From Cytophagales bacterium (GTDB lineage: Bacteria; Bacteroidota; Bacteroidia; Cytophagales; Cyclobacteriaceae), in NCBI GenBank assembly GCA_017303805.1, contig JAFLBQ010000001.1, positions 310,001 through 374,000 of the forward strand: a DNA stretch of 64,000 bases, written 5' to 3'. Positions 36,365-46,215 of this stretch are shown here, piece after piece. The position numbers were made by a program, and so were the translations under genes. Numbering within the stretch: the stretch's first letter is position 1; every line of letters begins with the position of its first letter. The notes beneath the pieces were generated by a model that worked only from the letters and a program-made list of their open reading frames with translations, was not told the DNA's origin and made no database searches.

Positions 36365-36999
36365 TGAACCTGTTGGGTAGATGGTTAATTTTGCTGAGCA
36401 TGATTAACAATTTGAATGCTCAAGATGCTGTGCGCTACCTGGCGTTGGGCGATTCGTACACCATAGGCGAAAGCGTTACAGAAGCCGAACGATGGCCTAA
36501 CCAGTTGGCAGCAAAACTGAAAATCGGTAAGCCTGAAATAATAGCTACCACCGGCTGGCGCACCGATCAGTTGCAAGCAGCCATAGCAGATGCTAAGTTG
36601 AAACCAGATTACGATCTGGTTTCACTTTTAATCGGAGTTAACAACCAGTATCAGGGCAAACCGGTTGCCGTGTATGAAAAACAGTTTGAAGAATTAGTTC
36701 AAACTGCTATACAGTTAGCGAAAGGCAAACACCAGCATGTGGTGGTGGTTTCTATTCCCGATTATGGCTATACTCCGTTTGGCAAAGAAAAGCAGGAAAA
36801 AATAAGCAAGGAGTTGGATGTGTATAACGAAATAGGAAAGCGCATTGCGTTGCGCTATGGAGCGCGCTGGTTCGATATTACTCCTGTGTCGCGCAACGGA
36901 CTAACGGATTCATCGCTGGTGGCTTCCGATGGGTTGCATCCATCCGGTAAAATGTATGCCCAATGGGTGGAGATAATCCTGAAGGAGCTAAAATTTTAA
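36364..36999 (+). CDS. SGNH/GDSL hydrolase, exported
   Basis: A 211-residue protein with a signal peptide (LILLSMINNLNAQ) and SGNH blocks: block I YLALGDSYTIGE with the Ser nucleophile, block II in TTGWRTDQL (Gly), block III LIGVNNQYQG (Asn), and block V ASDGLHPSG with Asp and His. It is coupled to the upstream lipoprotein gene and its end overlaps the convergent TesA-like gene by four bases. Substrate unknown; acyl or acetyl esters are likely. Confidence 0.88.
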   Translation: MNLLGRWLILLSMINNLNAQDAVRYLALGDSYTIGESVTEAERWPNQLAAKLKIGKPEIIATTGWRTDQLQAAIADAKLKPDYDLVSLLIGVNNQYQGKPVAVYEKQFEELVQTAIQLAKGKHQHVVVVSIPDYGYTPFGKEKQEKISKELDVYNEIGKRIALRYGARWFDITPVSRNGLTDSSLVASDGLHPSGKMYAQWVEIILKELKF

Positions 37000-37607
37000 A
37001 TCAATTTTTCAAAGACACTCCTCAGATTGGTGGCAATAATTTTATGACCCTCCGGGTTCGGATGAATGCCATCCGCCTGGTTAAGTTTCGGATTGCCGGC
37101 AACCCCGTCTAAAAGAAAATGAATTAATACCGCATTATTTTTTCGGGCCAGGTCGGGGTAGATATTCTGAAATTCCTCGGTATAGGCTTTACCCATATTG
37201 GGCGGCACCATCATACCGGCCAAAACAATTTTACAATCGGGGTATTTGGCTTTCACCTTATCGATAATGCTTTGTAAATTTTTTTTTGTTTGATCGAGCG
37301 GCAGCCCACGCAAGCCATCGTTGGCACCCAGTTCTAACACAAAAATGTCGATGGGCTGCCGCAAGATCCAATCGATGCGGCTCAATCCTCCAGCCGAAGT
37401 TTCACCGCTTAATCCGGCATTTACAACTTTCACTTTTCTTTCTGCTTTATTCAGTGCTGTTTCCAGCAAAGCCGGAAAGGCCTCTTCGGGCGCAAGCCCA
37501 TAGCCTGCCGTAAGGCTATCGCCAAAGAACAAAATGTTTTTGGGTGCGGGCGGATAAAAAAAGCCCATTAACAAAACAATAAGAACCGGATAGTTACCGA
37601 CTACCAT
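36996..37607 (-). CDS. tesA: TesA-like arylesterase / lysophospholipase (SGNH)
   Basis: A 203-residue SGNH hydrolase with an N-terminal signal or anchor (YPVLIVLLMGFFYP). The four blocks are ILFFGDSLTAGYGL, NAGLSGETSAGG, VLELGANDGLRG and QADGIHPNPEGH, which match TesA/arylesterase closely. It is divergent from an ABC ATPase and FtsX-type permease, the same trio as tesA-ybbA-ybbP in Gammaproteobacteria. That arrangement supports the TesA assignment and suggests a link to acyl-group or lipid handling at the envelope. Confidence 0.9.
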   Translation of the reverse strand: MVVGNYPVLIVLLMGFFYPPAPKNILFFGDSLTAGYGLAPEEAFPALLETALNKAERKVKVVNAGLSGETSAGGLSRIDWILRQPIDIFVLELGANDGLRGLPLDQTKKNLQSIIDKVKAKYPDCKIVLAGMMVPPNMGKAYTEEFQNIYPDLARKNNAVLIHFLLDGVAGNPKLNQADGIHPNPEGHKIIATNLRSVFEKLI

Positions 37608-37686
37608 AATATTTATGTATTGTTGAAAATCTAAAACAAGTTAACGCAATAAACGATTTTAACTTTAGATCGTTTACCAAATAATC

Positions 37687-38361
37687 ATGCCAGAAACCGT
37701 ATTGCAGGCCGAGGGCCTCTCAAAAATTTACCATTCGGCAGAGCGCCAATTGGTAGTATTGGATCACGTATCGTTCGAAGTTCAGCAGGGTACCACCAGT
37801 GCCATCATTGGCCCTTCGGGTAGTGGAAAGACAACCTTGCTTGGCTTATGTGCCGGGCTTGATATTGCCAGCAGGGGCACCGTTTCGCTAATGGGATTTA
37901 AGTTGAATGCCATGAATGAGGACGACCGGGCTTACCTGCGCAACCAGTACATTGGGTTTGTATTTCAGAATTTCCAATTGTTGCCCACACTTACTGCATT
38001 AGAAAATGTAATGGTGCCGCTTGAGTTGCGTGGCGAGCGCCAGGTGGGTGCAAAGGCAAAAGAACTTTTGGCGCGTGTGGGGTTGGCCGATCGGCTCAAT
38101 CACTATCCATCGCAACTTTCGGGTGGGGAGCAACAACGGGTGGCCATTGCCCGTGCATTTATCAACTCGCCCCGCATTTTGTTTGCCGATGAACCCACCG
38201 GCAATCTGGATGATGAGAATGCACAGCAGGTAACAGATTTGCTTTTTGAAATGAATAGGCAGGAGAATACCACCCTGGTCTTAGTTACGCACAACCTGGA
38301 GTTAGCGGAAAAAACCCAACGCATTCTTCGAATGAAAGGCGGTAAATTAATTGGTGGTTAA
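37687..38361 (+). CDS. ybbA: ABC transporter ATP-binding protein, YbbA-like
   Basis: A 224-residue ATPase of the LolD/MacB family: Walker [12 protein letters not shown]-loop [18 protein letters not shown], signature [15 protein letters not shown], Walker [13 protein letters not shown] and the H-loop LVTHN. The permease gene follows 48 bases later and the TesA-like gene is divergent, which supports the YbbA assignment. It would drive a type VII (mechanotransmission) ABC system rather than a classical importer. Confidence 0.92.
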   Translation: MPETVLQAEGLSKIYHSAERQLVVLDHVSFEVQQGTTSAIIGPSGSGKTTLLGLCAGLDIASRGTVSLMGFKLNAMNEDDRAYLRNQYIGFVFQNFQLLPTLTALENVMVPLELRGERQVGAKAKELLARVGLADRLNHYPSQLSGGEQQRVAIARAFINSPRILFADEPTGNLDDENAQQVTDLLFEMNRQENTTLVLVTHNLELAEKTQRILRMKGGKLIGG

Positions 38362-38409
38362 ATCGGCAAAGAAGAATGAGCTACGCTAATTTTTATTCGC
38401 AAAAGCAGC

Positions 38410-40986
38410 ATGATTGAATACAGCATAAAGATAAAGCGGGCCGTGCGCCCTTTCTTTCGCGATAGGTGGGTGTGGCAAATGGCCTTGCGTGATGGAAAGA
38501 AAAATTTCGGGCGGTTGTTTTTGTTTGTGGCCTCCCTGATTACGGGTATTGCGGCAGTGGTAGCCATTAGTTCACTTAACTATTCCATGCAGCACGAGTT
38601 AGATCGCAATGCCAAAGAGTTGTTGGGAGCCGATTTGGTAATTCGAAGTACCCGTGCATTCGATTCGGTTGTGCTTAAAAAATTAGATACCGCGCAGCGC
38701 GTTTTTGCCCGGCAGGCCGAAATGCCCTCGATGGTTATGTTTATGAACACCCGGCAAAGCAGGTTAGTGAAGCTAACGGCCCTGCAAGGTGAGTTTCCAT
38801 TTTACGGAGCCATTGTAACACAACCGGGCAACGCACAAACTTTAATGAAGTCGGGCCGGTTTGCCATGCTGGATGAAGCGCTGGCACGCCAGTATCATAT
38901 TAGCTCTGAAGACTCGATTAAAATTGGTAACACTTTTTTTCAGGTGGCGGGTGTGGTCGAAAAATTTCCGGGTGGAGGCGCGCTTACCGCTACGCTCGCA
39001 CCGGCTGTTTACATATCAATGGATGCGCTTGATTCTACCAGGTTAATTCAATATGGAAGCCGGGTTAATTATAACCTATTCATTAAAACACAATCCGATT
39101 CCGACACCGAAGCGGCACTGAAAACAATTAAACCGTGGCGCGATGAATTTGGCCTTGGAGCCGATACCGTAGAAGAACGCAAGCGGGAGTTGGGCGAAGG
39201 CTTCGGCTCGGTGTATCGCTTTTTTTCTTTGCTGGCATTTATTGCACTTATTTTGGGCTGCATTGGGGTGGCCAGTTCGGTACACATTTATGCACGTGAA
39301 AAACGCGATGAGGTGGCTGTGTTGCGTTGCATTGGCTCTTCCGGTTGGCAGGCTTTTAATATATACTTTATTCAAATTGCGGTGTTGGGTATTGCCGGCA
39401 GCCTGGCAGGGGCTGCAGTAGGGGTAGCCATTCAGCAAGTGGTACCCATCGTTTTTGCCAACTACTTGCCCGTTGAACTTCAATTTGGAATTTCGTGGCG
39501 TGCGGCTGGCGAAGGTATCTTTTTGGGTGCTCTCGTTTCAGTTTTGTTTTCCATTCTGCCGTTAGTAGCGGTAAGGTTTGTTCCACCGCTTTCTGTTTTG
39601 CGGGCCGATTTCCTTGCGGGAAGAGTTTTTTCAAAAACCCGGATAACAGCCATTGTACTTATTCTTTTGTTTCCGGTGTTGGCAGCCGCGTATCAAACCA
39701 AAAGTATGGTTATAGGGGTGTTGTTTGCTGTGGGCCTGGTGGTTGCCTTGCTTTGCCTTGCGCTGGTAGCTGCCTTGTTGTTGTGGTTGGTGCGAAAGTA
39801 TTTTCCGGTAAACAGCCGGTTTACGTTTCGGCATGCGCTCTCTAATTTATTCAGGCCCAACAACCAAACACAAGTGTTGTTGGTAAGCATTGGCCTTGGG
39901 GCGTTTATTGTTGCCACGTTAAATATTATTCAAAGCAGTTTGCTTAACCAGGTTGAGTTTAAAGGCAACAGCAACCAGTCGAACACCATATTGTTTGATA
40001 TACAACCACCGCAGCGCGAAGGCGTGCTCAACCTACTCACAAAATATAACTTACATGCCAACCAGGTGGTGCCCATTATTACGTGCCGCATTTCCGAGTT
40101 AAAAGGTAAACCAACCGATCAGTACAAACGTACCGATGCAGATTCGGTGCGTATTCCTAACTGGGCGCTTACGCGCGAGTATCGTGTAACCTACCGCGAC
40201 AGCCTGCACAGCTCCGAGAAGTTAACAAAAGGCAATTTGCAATCTTATAAAAAAGGCGCCCGCGATTCGGTACAGGTAACTATTTCGGAAGGAATGCACG
40301 AAACACTTAAAGTAGGGGTGGGCGACTCGCTGGTGTTTGATGTGCAAGGTGTGCCTGTAAAAGCATTTATCAGTGGCATCCGCAAAGTAGATTGGCCCAA
40401 AGATCCACCCAATTTCATTTTTGTTTTTCCAACCGGTGTATTAAACGATGCCCCGCAAATCTGGGTAGTGGCCACAAAAGTAGATGAACCACAGCAAGCC
40501 ATTTTGTTTCAGCAAGAGCTGGTGTTTGATTATCCGAATGTGTCGCTCATCGACTTGCGCCTGATACTCAGCACGGTTAATGAATTATTTAGCAAAGTAG
40601 GCCTGGTGATTCGCTTTCTTGCCATGTTTAGTATTGTAACCGGCTTGCTGGTGTTGGCAGGCGCTGTTCTTAACAGCAAATTTGCACGCATGAAAGAAAA
40701 TGTATTGTTGCGAACGTTGGGTGCCCGCACTCGCCAAATCACCATCATCACATTAATTGAGTACGGGTATGTCGGCATATTCTCAGCACTCACCGGAATT
40801 TTTCTTGCATTTGCCTCAGGCTGGTTGCTTACAAAATTTTTCTTTGAAGTGGAATTTGCAATTGATGCCATCGAGTTGTGGCTGATTTCGGCAGGGGTAG
40901 TAACCTTAACGGTAGCCATTGGATGGTACAACTCGCGCGAAGTGATTGCCACACCACCCTTGCAAGTATTGCGTAAGGAGAGTTAA
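38410..40986 (+). CDS. ybbP: FtsX-type permease, YbbP-like
   Basis: An 858-residue integral membrane protein with two FtsX modules. After helix 1 (LFLFVASLITGIAAVVAISSL) comes a large periplasmic domain, then a helix trio with YAREKRDEVAVLRCIGSSGWQAF, a further helix block around 395-460, a second periplasmic domain, and the C-terminal trio with FARMKENVLLRTLGARTRQITIITL. This duplicated layout and the length are those of YbbP. It partners the ATPase just upstream. The real substrate of this family is not established. Confidence 0.9.
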   Translation: MIEYSIKIKRAVRPFFRDRWVWQMALRDGKKNFGRLFLFVASLITGIAAVVAISSLNYSMQHELDRNAKELLGADLVIRSTRAFDSVVLKKLDTAQRVFARQAEMPSMVMFMNTRQSRLVKLTALQGEFPFYGAIVTQPGNAQTLMKSGRFAMLDEALARQYHISSEDSIKIGNTFFQVAGVVEKFPGGGALTATLAPAVYISMDALDSTRLIQYGSRVNYNLFIKTQSDSDTEAALKTIKPWRDEFGLGADTVEERKRELGEGFGSVYRFFSLLAFIALILGCIGVASSVHIYAREKRDEVAVLRCIGSSGWQAFNIYFIQIAVLGIAGSLAGAAVGVAIQQVVPIVFANYLPVELQFGISWRAAGEGIFLGALVSVLFSILPLVAVRFVPPLSVLRADFLAGRVFSKTRITAIVLILLFPVLAAAYQTKSMVIGVLFAVGLVVALLCLALVAALLLWLVRKYFPVNSRFTFRHALSNLFRPNNQTQVLLVSIGLGAFIVATLNIIQSSLLNQVEFKGNSNQSNTILFDIQPPQREGVLNLLTKYNLHANQVVPIITCRISELKGKPTDQYKRTDADSVRIPNWALTREYRVTYRDSLHSSEKLTKGNLQSYKKGARDSVQVTISEGMHETLKVGVGDSLVFDVQGVPVKAFISGIRKVDWPKDPPNFIFVFPTGVLNDAPQIWVVATKVDEPQQAILFQQELVFDYPNVSLIDLRLILSTVNELFSKVGLVIRFLAMFSIVTGLLVLAGAVLNSKFARMKENVLLRTLGARTRQITIITLIEYGYVGIFSALTGIFLAFASGWLLTKFFFEVEFAIDAIELWLISAGVVTLTVAIGWYNSREVIATPPLQVLRKES

Positions 40987-40995
40987 CTTTAACCC

Positions 40996-43900
40996 ATGCG
41001 TGCATGGATTACAGCAGGGTGTATAGTTGGCAGTCTCTTAGGCGCGGAGTTAGCGGGGGCTCAACCGCTTGAGTTTATTGAAAACAAGTGCCAATGGCCC
41101 GATGAGGTATTTTATAAAGCACGGGTGCCCGGGGGTTCGGTGCAATTGCAACGCGCAGGTTTTTCCTACACGTTCATCGATCAGCAAAAACTCAATGAGG
41201 TGCATGAACTGAGCCATCGGGCAACGAATGAATCGGATAATAGCAGTTTGAATTTAACCTTGAACGGCCATCGGGTTGACGTTCATTTTAAAGGTGCCAA
41301 TGTTAATTCCAGGCCGCAGGCTTTTGGTATGCTGCCGCACTACTATAATTATTTTATCGGAAGCGACCCTTCAACCTGGGCTTCGAAAGCGCGAACCTTT
41401 CAGCAGGTGTACTACCCCGCATTTTATGAAGGCATTGATTTGAAAGTTTACCAACAAGGCGGAAATCTGAAGTATGATTTTTTTGTAGCAGCAGGCGCAA
41501 ACCCCCATCAAATTGAATTTGAATATGCCGGCATCGATGCAGTTTATGTAATGGATGGAGATCTGCAAGTAGGCGCATCGCAATTTAATTTTATTGAGCG
41601 AAAGCCCGTTGCCTGGCAATGGATAAATGGCATAAAGAAATTTGTGGCGTGCGAGTATGCATTGCACGATAAGAAGGTCTCGTTTTCGTTTCCCAACGGC
41701 TACGATGCCTGTTATCCGTTAACCATCGATCCGCTACTGATATTTTCTACCTACAGTGGCTCTACGGCCGACAACTGGGGCAGTACGGCCACACCTGGCG
41801 AACATGGAAGTTTGTACTCGGCCGGAGTTACAAGCCATAACCTGGGCGGTTTTTTTCCGGCTACTGCGGGTGCTTTTCAAACTTCAATAGGCGGAGCCTA
41901 CGATGTGGCAATTATAAAATACGATTCTGCAGGAACGCATATGCTGTACGCAACTTACTTAGGTGGTTCTTTAGGCGAATCTCCGCACAGTCTTATCGTA
42001 AACGAGAACAATGAATTACTTGTATTAGGCACCACCAGTTCATCTAACTTTCCCACAACGGCCGGGGCTATTGATAATACCTACAATGGGGGAGTAGGGC
42101 TGGTAAATGTAATTCCATACGAAAACGGGTCTGATATTTTTATTTGCAAGCTCAGGGCAGACGGAGCCGTGCTGATGGCAAGTACGTATTTGGGTGGTTC
42201 TGCCAACGATGGCCTCAACCCGGCCACCAGTGCTCTTGTTACCAACTATGGCGATGAGTTGCGTGGCGACATTCTGGTGGATACGAACGGAGATATTTAC
42301 ATCAGCACGGTTACACAGTCCACTGATTTTATTGGTACGAACAGTTTCAGTAATACCTACCAGGGTGGCTTAACCGATGCGGTGGTCATGCACCTAAATT
42401 CCGCGCTTACACAAGTGTACTGGTCGGCATTTTTAGGCGGTTCCGCTACCGATGCTTCGCACACCATTAAGCTGAATAGCGAGGGCGATGTTTGGGTGGC
42501 GGGTGGCACCACCAGCTCAAACTTCCCAATTACAACCGGAGTTTATCAAACCACGCGCGCGGGTGGGGTAGATGGTTGGATGGCGAAGTTGGCGAAAGAT
42601 GGTTCGTCAATTTTAATCAGCAGCTACACAGGCACCCCCCAATATAACCAGGTTTATTTTTTGGATCTGGATGCCGATGAGAATGTATATGTCTATGGCC
42701 AAACCGTGGGCGCTTTTCCGGTAACAGCCGGAGTGTACTCTAATGCAAATAGCGGCCAGTTCTTGCAGAAGTTTGATAAAGATTTAACCACACTTGTCTT
42801 TTCTACGGTGTTCGGTGCCAGTCGCGGTTTCCCTGATATTTCACCCACAGCTTTTTTAGTGAACGATTGTAATAATATCTATTTGAGCGGATGGGGTGGG
42901 GCCATTAATCAAATCCGGGGTTTTTGGAATAGCGGCACCAACGGCATGCCCATCACTTCCGATGCCTATCAAAAAACCACCGCAGGTTCCGATTTCTATT
43001 TTATTGTTTTAACAGCCGATGCATCGGAGTTACTGTACGCCACATTTTTAGGCGGTAACCAATCGCCCGTTCATGTAGATGGTGGTACCAGCCGTTTTGA
43101 TAAAGGCGGTATTGTCTATCATTCCGTTTGTGGTGGCTGTGGCGGTGGGTTCGATGATTTCCCCACTACACCCAATGCGTGGAGTCGCCTTAATAAAAGC
43201 CTCAACTGCAACAACGCAGCGTTTAAATTCGATTTGTCATCATTAAAGGCCCGCATTCAAACCAACAATTTAAAATTTAACATGCCTGGTTTAAACCGCG
43301 TATGCATTCCCAACCCCATCGTATTTCAAAATCTTAGCACCGGAGGAAGATTTTATGAATGGAATTTTGGAGATGGAGGCCAGGCCTTTCGGCAAGACAC
43401 TACATTCCTTATGTACCGTTACCAACAACCCGGCACCTACCGCGTAAAGTTATTGGCAATTGATGCCGGCACATGTGTTGGAATAGATTCTGCGTTTACT
43501 ATGATTTATGTAACGCAGGCTGGCGGAAGTGCCGGACCCGATCTGGAAATGTGCTGGAATGCAGGCACGCAACTAACTGCTTGGGGTGGCAATTCGTACT
43601 TATGGGAAACCTACGACAAGAAATTTACATCTACCGAGCAGTCGCCTCGCGTTAATCCCGAAAAGGATACGGATTATGTAGTTTCCATTAGTGATTCAAA
43701 CGGGTGTACCTTAAAAGATACGGTGCACGTGCGGGTAATTCCGAATGTAGAGTTGGATTTTGATTGGCAAAGAAAGTACGATTGTGTTAACCGACCCACC
43801 CTAGAAGTAGAGAACCGGAGCGAAGCAAACGCAGAAGTGTTTTTTGATTTTGGCGATGGCACCACCTCCGATCTTGACCGTACCCAACATCGCTACACGG

Positions 43901-44244
43901 CCGATGGCACCTATGCAGTAAAAGTGGTTGGTAAAAACGAATTTTGCGTATTTGAAAAAGTAAAGAGCATTCCGGTGTACCAACTTAAAGTGCCTAATGT
44001 TATTACCCCCGATGAATTCCCGGAGAATAACTTTTTTGTAATTCAATACGGCAGCGGCAAGCTTTCAGAATCTTCGATGCAGGCCCGTGTGGTTATTGTA
44101 AACCGATGGGGTAAAAAAGTGCTGGAAAGCAATAACTATCAAGACGATTGGGATGCAGCGAATGTGGAAGCCGGAATCTATTTCTATGAAATTCAAATCC
44201 CTGGCGAGGCTACCTGTAAAGGTTGGCTACAGGTAATTAAATAG
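40996..44244 (+). CDS. large T9SS cargo protein with SBBP-type repeats, PKD and type B sorting domain
   Basis: A 1082-residue exported protein with a signal peptide ending near AGAQ. Residues about 24-245 match the N-terminal domain often preceding SBBP repeats (FIENKCQWPDEVFYKARVPGG, YPLTIDPLLIFSTYSG). Then a beta-propeller-like array follows with repeats of the form ATYLGGS (ATYLGGSLGES, STYLGGSANDG, SAFLGGSATDA, ATFLGGNQSPV). PKD-like domains follow (FYEWNFGDGGQAF; VFFDFGDGTTSD). The end, VVIVNRWGKKVLESNNYQDDWD and GIYFYEIQIPG...GWLQVIK, is a gliding-motility-associated (type B) C-terminal signal. It is probably secreted and surface-attached. It starts nine bases after ybbP. Confidence 0.9.
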   Translation: MRAWITAGCIVGSLLGAELAGAQPLEFIENKCQWPDEVFYKARVPGGSVQLQRAGFSYTFIDQQKLNEVHELSHRATNESDNSSLNLTLNGHRVDVHFKGANVNSRPQAFGMLPHYYNYFIGSDPSTWASKARTFQQVYYPAFYEGIDLKVYQQGGNLKYDFFVAAGANPHQIEFEYAGIDAVYVMDGDLQVGASQFNFIERKPVAWQWINGIKKFVACEYALHDKKVSFSFPNGYDACYPLTIDPLLIFSTYSGSTADNWGSTATPGEHGSLYSAGVTSHNLGGFFPATAGAFQTSIGGAYDVAIIKYDSAGTHMLYATYLGGSLGESPHSLIVNENNELLVLGTTSSSNFPTTAGAIDNTYNGGVGLVNVIPYENGSDIFICKLRADGAVLMASTYLGGSANDGLNPATSALVTNYGDELRGDILVDTNGDIYISTVTQSTDFIGTNSFSNTYQGGLTDAVVMHLNSALTQVYWSAFLGGSATDASHTIKLNSEGDVWVAGGTTSSNFPITTGVYQTTRAGGVDGWMAKLAKDGSSILISSYTGTPQYNQVYFLDLDADENVYVYGQTVGAFPVTAGVYSNANSGQFLQKFDKDLTTLVFSTVFGASRGFPDISPTAFLVNDCNNIYLSGWGGAINQIRGFWNSGTNGMPITSDAYQKTTAGSDFYFIVLTADASELLYATFLGGNQSPVHVDGGTSRFDKGGIVYHSVCGGCGGGFDDFPTTPNAWSRLNKSLNCNNAAFKFDLSSLKARIQTNNLKFNMPGLNRVCIPNPIVFQNLSTGGRFYEWNFGDGGQAFRQDTTFLMYRYQQPGTYRVKLLAIDAGTCVGIDSAFTMIYVTQAGGSAGPDLEMCWNAGTQLTAWGGNSYLWETYDKKFTSTEQSPRVNPEKDTDYVVSISDSNGCTLKDTVHVRVIPNVELDFDWQRKYDCVNRPTLEVENRSEANAEVFFDFGDGTTSDLDRTQHRYTADGTYAVKVVGKNEFCVFEKVKSIPVYQLKVPNVITPDEFPENNFFVIQYGSGKLSESSMQARVVIVNRWGKKVLESNNYQDDWDAANVEAGIYFYEIQIPGEATCKGWLQVIK

Positions 44245-44324
44245 CAACCTGAAATTAAACCTGCCAAATTCCCTTTTATCCGATTCTGCTTTACCCTATA
44301 TTCCTTTTTTTACTCTTTTGTGGT

Positions 44325-44975
44325 ATGATACGTTTACTTATAGGATTGCTATTACTAACTACACTGGCCCAGGCGCAACAGATAGAAGTGAAAGGCGATG
44401 TAACCGATGTGCGCGGCCGCAAGGTAAAGTCGAAGATTGTTTATAAAAGCTACCCCACCGGAGGAATCTCCGGTACGTTAAATGACAGCACTTTCTCGTT
44501 TTCGATTTTTGGATCCAGCAAATACCAGGTTACAGCCGAAGCGCCCGGTTATATTCCGCGTACGGTAATCGTTGATCCTAAAGAAGCCCGCAACGGAGCC
44601 ATCAACAGGAACATCGAACTTACATCAACAGGCGGCACGGTGGTGCTTAACCACCTCATCTTTGCACAAGGCAAGGCCGTAATCGATCCGAAGTCGTATG
44701 CCGAACTGGACGAAGTAGTTGCCATGCTAAAGGAAAATTCCAAAATGGAAATTCAGTTGGAAGGCCATACCGATAACCGGGGTAATGCCGAAGCCAACGT
44801 TGCATTGTCGCAATCGCGCGTGGAGGCAGTAAAAAAATACCTGGTAGCCAAAGGGATTTCAAAAAACAGGGTAATGACCAAAGCATTTGGAGGCTCCAAG
44901 CCCATTGCCACCGAAGACACGGAAGAAGCGCGGGCCAACAACAGGCGGGTAGAGATGCGGGTGTTGAAACAGTAG
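44325..44975 (+). CDS. OmpA-family protein with carboxypeptidase-like N domain
   Basis: A 216-residue exported protein (MIRLLIGLLLLTTLAQAQ). Residues about 20-100 form a small beta sandwich of the carboxypeptidase regulatory or CNA-B kind (VKGDVTDVRGRKVKSKIVYKS, YQVTAEAPGYIP). Residues about 105-216 form the OmpA C-terminal peptidoglycan-binding domain: LNHLIFAQGKAVIDPKSYAELDEV, IQLEGHTDNRGNAEAN, LSQSRVEAVKKYLVAKGI and the final ARANNRRVEMRVL. There is no barrel, so it anchors the envelope to peptidoglycan through a partner or as a periplasmic protein. Confidence 0.9.
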   Translation: MIRLLIGLLLLTTLAQAQQIEVKGDVTDVRGRKVKSKIVYKSYPTGGISGTLNDSTFSFSIFGSSKYQVTAEAPGYIPRTVIVDPKEARNGAINRNIELTSTGGTVVLNHLIFAQGKAVIDPKSYAELDEVVAMLKENSKMEIQLEGHTDNRGNAEANVALSQSRVEAVKKYLVAKGISKNRVMTKAFGGSKPIATEDTEEARANNRRVEMRVLKQ

Positions 44976-44985
44976 GCAGTGCGTT

Positions 44986-45034
44986 TTAAGTCTTAAGTCT
45001 TAAGTCTTAAGTCTTAAGTCTAAAGTCTAACATC
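44986..45034. repeat. heptanucleotide tandem repeat (TTAAGTC)n
   Basis: Five perfect head-to-tail copies of TTAAGTC occupy 44986-45020, followed by two decayed copies (TAAAGTC, TAACATC) to 45034. The array fills the whole space between the OmpA-family gene and the convergent GH1 gene and touches the GH1 stop codon. It is a simple short-sequence repeat and a possible site of slippage variation. Confidence 0.9.
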
Positions 45035-46215
45035 TAACTAGCTTCAATCATTTTATGGTGTGCCAGTCTTTTAAAAATATCTGCGCTTGGCCTTTTGGTA
45101 CGTTGCATTGTTTCGAAGTTACACTCGTATAAACCAAACTTCATGGCCGGGCCCAGGTTCCATTCAAAATTGTCCCAGGCTGTCCACCAAAAATATCCTT
45201 TAATGTCAATGCCGTCTTGTAAGGCCTGGTGTACAATCCGTGCATAATCTACAATTGCTTGTTGGCGCAGGGTATCATTTCCATCGGCCACCCCGTTTTC
45301 GCAAATGATAATCGGCTTATGGTATTTGTTCCAGTACCGATCAATACACGTGCGTAAACCTTCCGGGTGGTACTCCCACATATCGTCATGTTGTTTGCCC
45401 AGCTTTTTAATTTTATGGGGACTGTTCATGTACGTTATCGGCATGGGGTCGTGCGAAACCCGGGCGTAGTAACTCATTCCAAAAAAATCTGCTTGCTCAA
45501 AATGCTGCGGCACCCATTCCATAAACCACCAATCGCTTAAGCGCTCCGGAAACCAACCCAGCAAATTTTCAGAGGTAAACACAATTGAATTGTGTGAGAT
45601 GCCCACCGCGTGCAACGGAAATTTTTTTTTGATGTAGGCATACATAAGATCATGGGCTATGCCCATGTGTTTAATAACGGTAGCTGCCTTGGCGGGATTA
45701 TTTTTAAAAGGCGGAAAGTAGCCGGTAATCCAGCCGTTGCTGGCATACACGTTGGGTTCGTTAAAGGTATTCCACAACGTTACGTGGCATCCAAAGGTAT
45801 CCACCACCTTTTGGGCAAAGTCAACCCAATGGTAAAGGTTTTCTTTTTTTTCCCAGCCTTCGTTTTTCGAAAACCACACGGGGTTAGTAAAGTGATGCAA
45901 CACCAGCATGATTTTAACGCCTCGCTGTTGCAGCATCGCAATAAAATTTTTGTAGTGTGCTACCGTATCCAGATCTAACTCGGCAAAGGGCTGGCGTTGC
46001 AGCTTGCTCCACATTAAACTCATGCGGTAGTAAGGGGCCAGCGCTGCAATCAGGTTGGCATCTTCTTCCAGGCGTTGTTCATGGTCGGTAGTACGATCCA
46101 GTACATACCCATCGTTGGATTTTACATATTGCCAATCGTGCTCAAAGGCAGTTTCGATTTGCGTAGCGGCTGTGCTGGTACCAAAAATAAAGTCTTTGGG
46201 AAAGACGTATTGCAT
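45034..46215 (-). CDS. glycoside hydrolase family 1 (beta-glucosidase-like)
   Basis: A 393-residue protein without a signal peptide, so probably cytoplasmic. It starts FPKDFIFGTSTAATQIE as GH1 enzymes do. The acid/base is Glu153 in WNTFNEPNVYA and the nucleophile Glu305 in IIICENGVAD, where the usual ITENG is CENG. Further GH1 marks are LHHFTNPVWF, GYFWWTAWDNFEWN and the C-terminal GLYECNFETMQRTKRPSADIF. It is about 50 residues shorter than typical GH1 enzymes. Beta-glucosidase, beta-galactosidase or related activity; specificity cannot be read. It overlaps the upstream M15 peptidase gene by one base. Confidence 0.92.
   Translation of the reverse strand: MQYVFPKDFIFGTSTAATQIETAFEHDWQYVKSNDGYVLDRTTDHEQRLEEDANLIAALAPYYRMSLMWSKLQRQPFAELDLDTVAHYKNFIAMLQQRGVKIMLVLHHFTNPVWFSKNEGWEKKENLYHWVDFAQKVVDTFGCHVTLWNTFNEPNVYASNGWITGYFPPFKNNPAKAATVIKHMGIAHDLMYAYIKKKFPLHAVGISHNSIVFTSENLLGWFPERLSDWWFMEWVPQHFEQADFFGMSYYARVSHDPMPITYMNSPHKIKKLGKQHDDMWEYHPEGLRTCIDRYWNKYHKPIIICENGVADGNDTLRQQAIVDYARIVHQALQDGIDIKGYFWWTAWDNFEWNLGPAMKFGLYECNFETMQRTKRPSADIFKRLAHHKMIEAS

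Noticed and set aside
44986-45034. Possible CRISPR or attachment repeat
   Set aside because: Units are seven bases, contiguous and without spacers; it is a simple tandem repeat.
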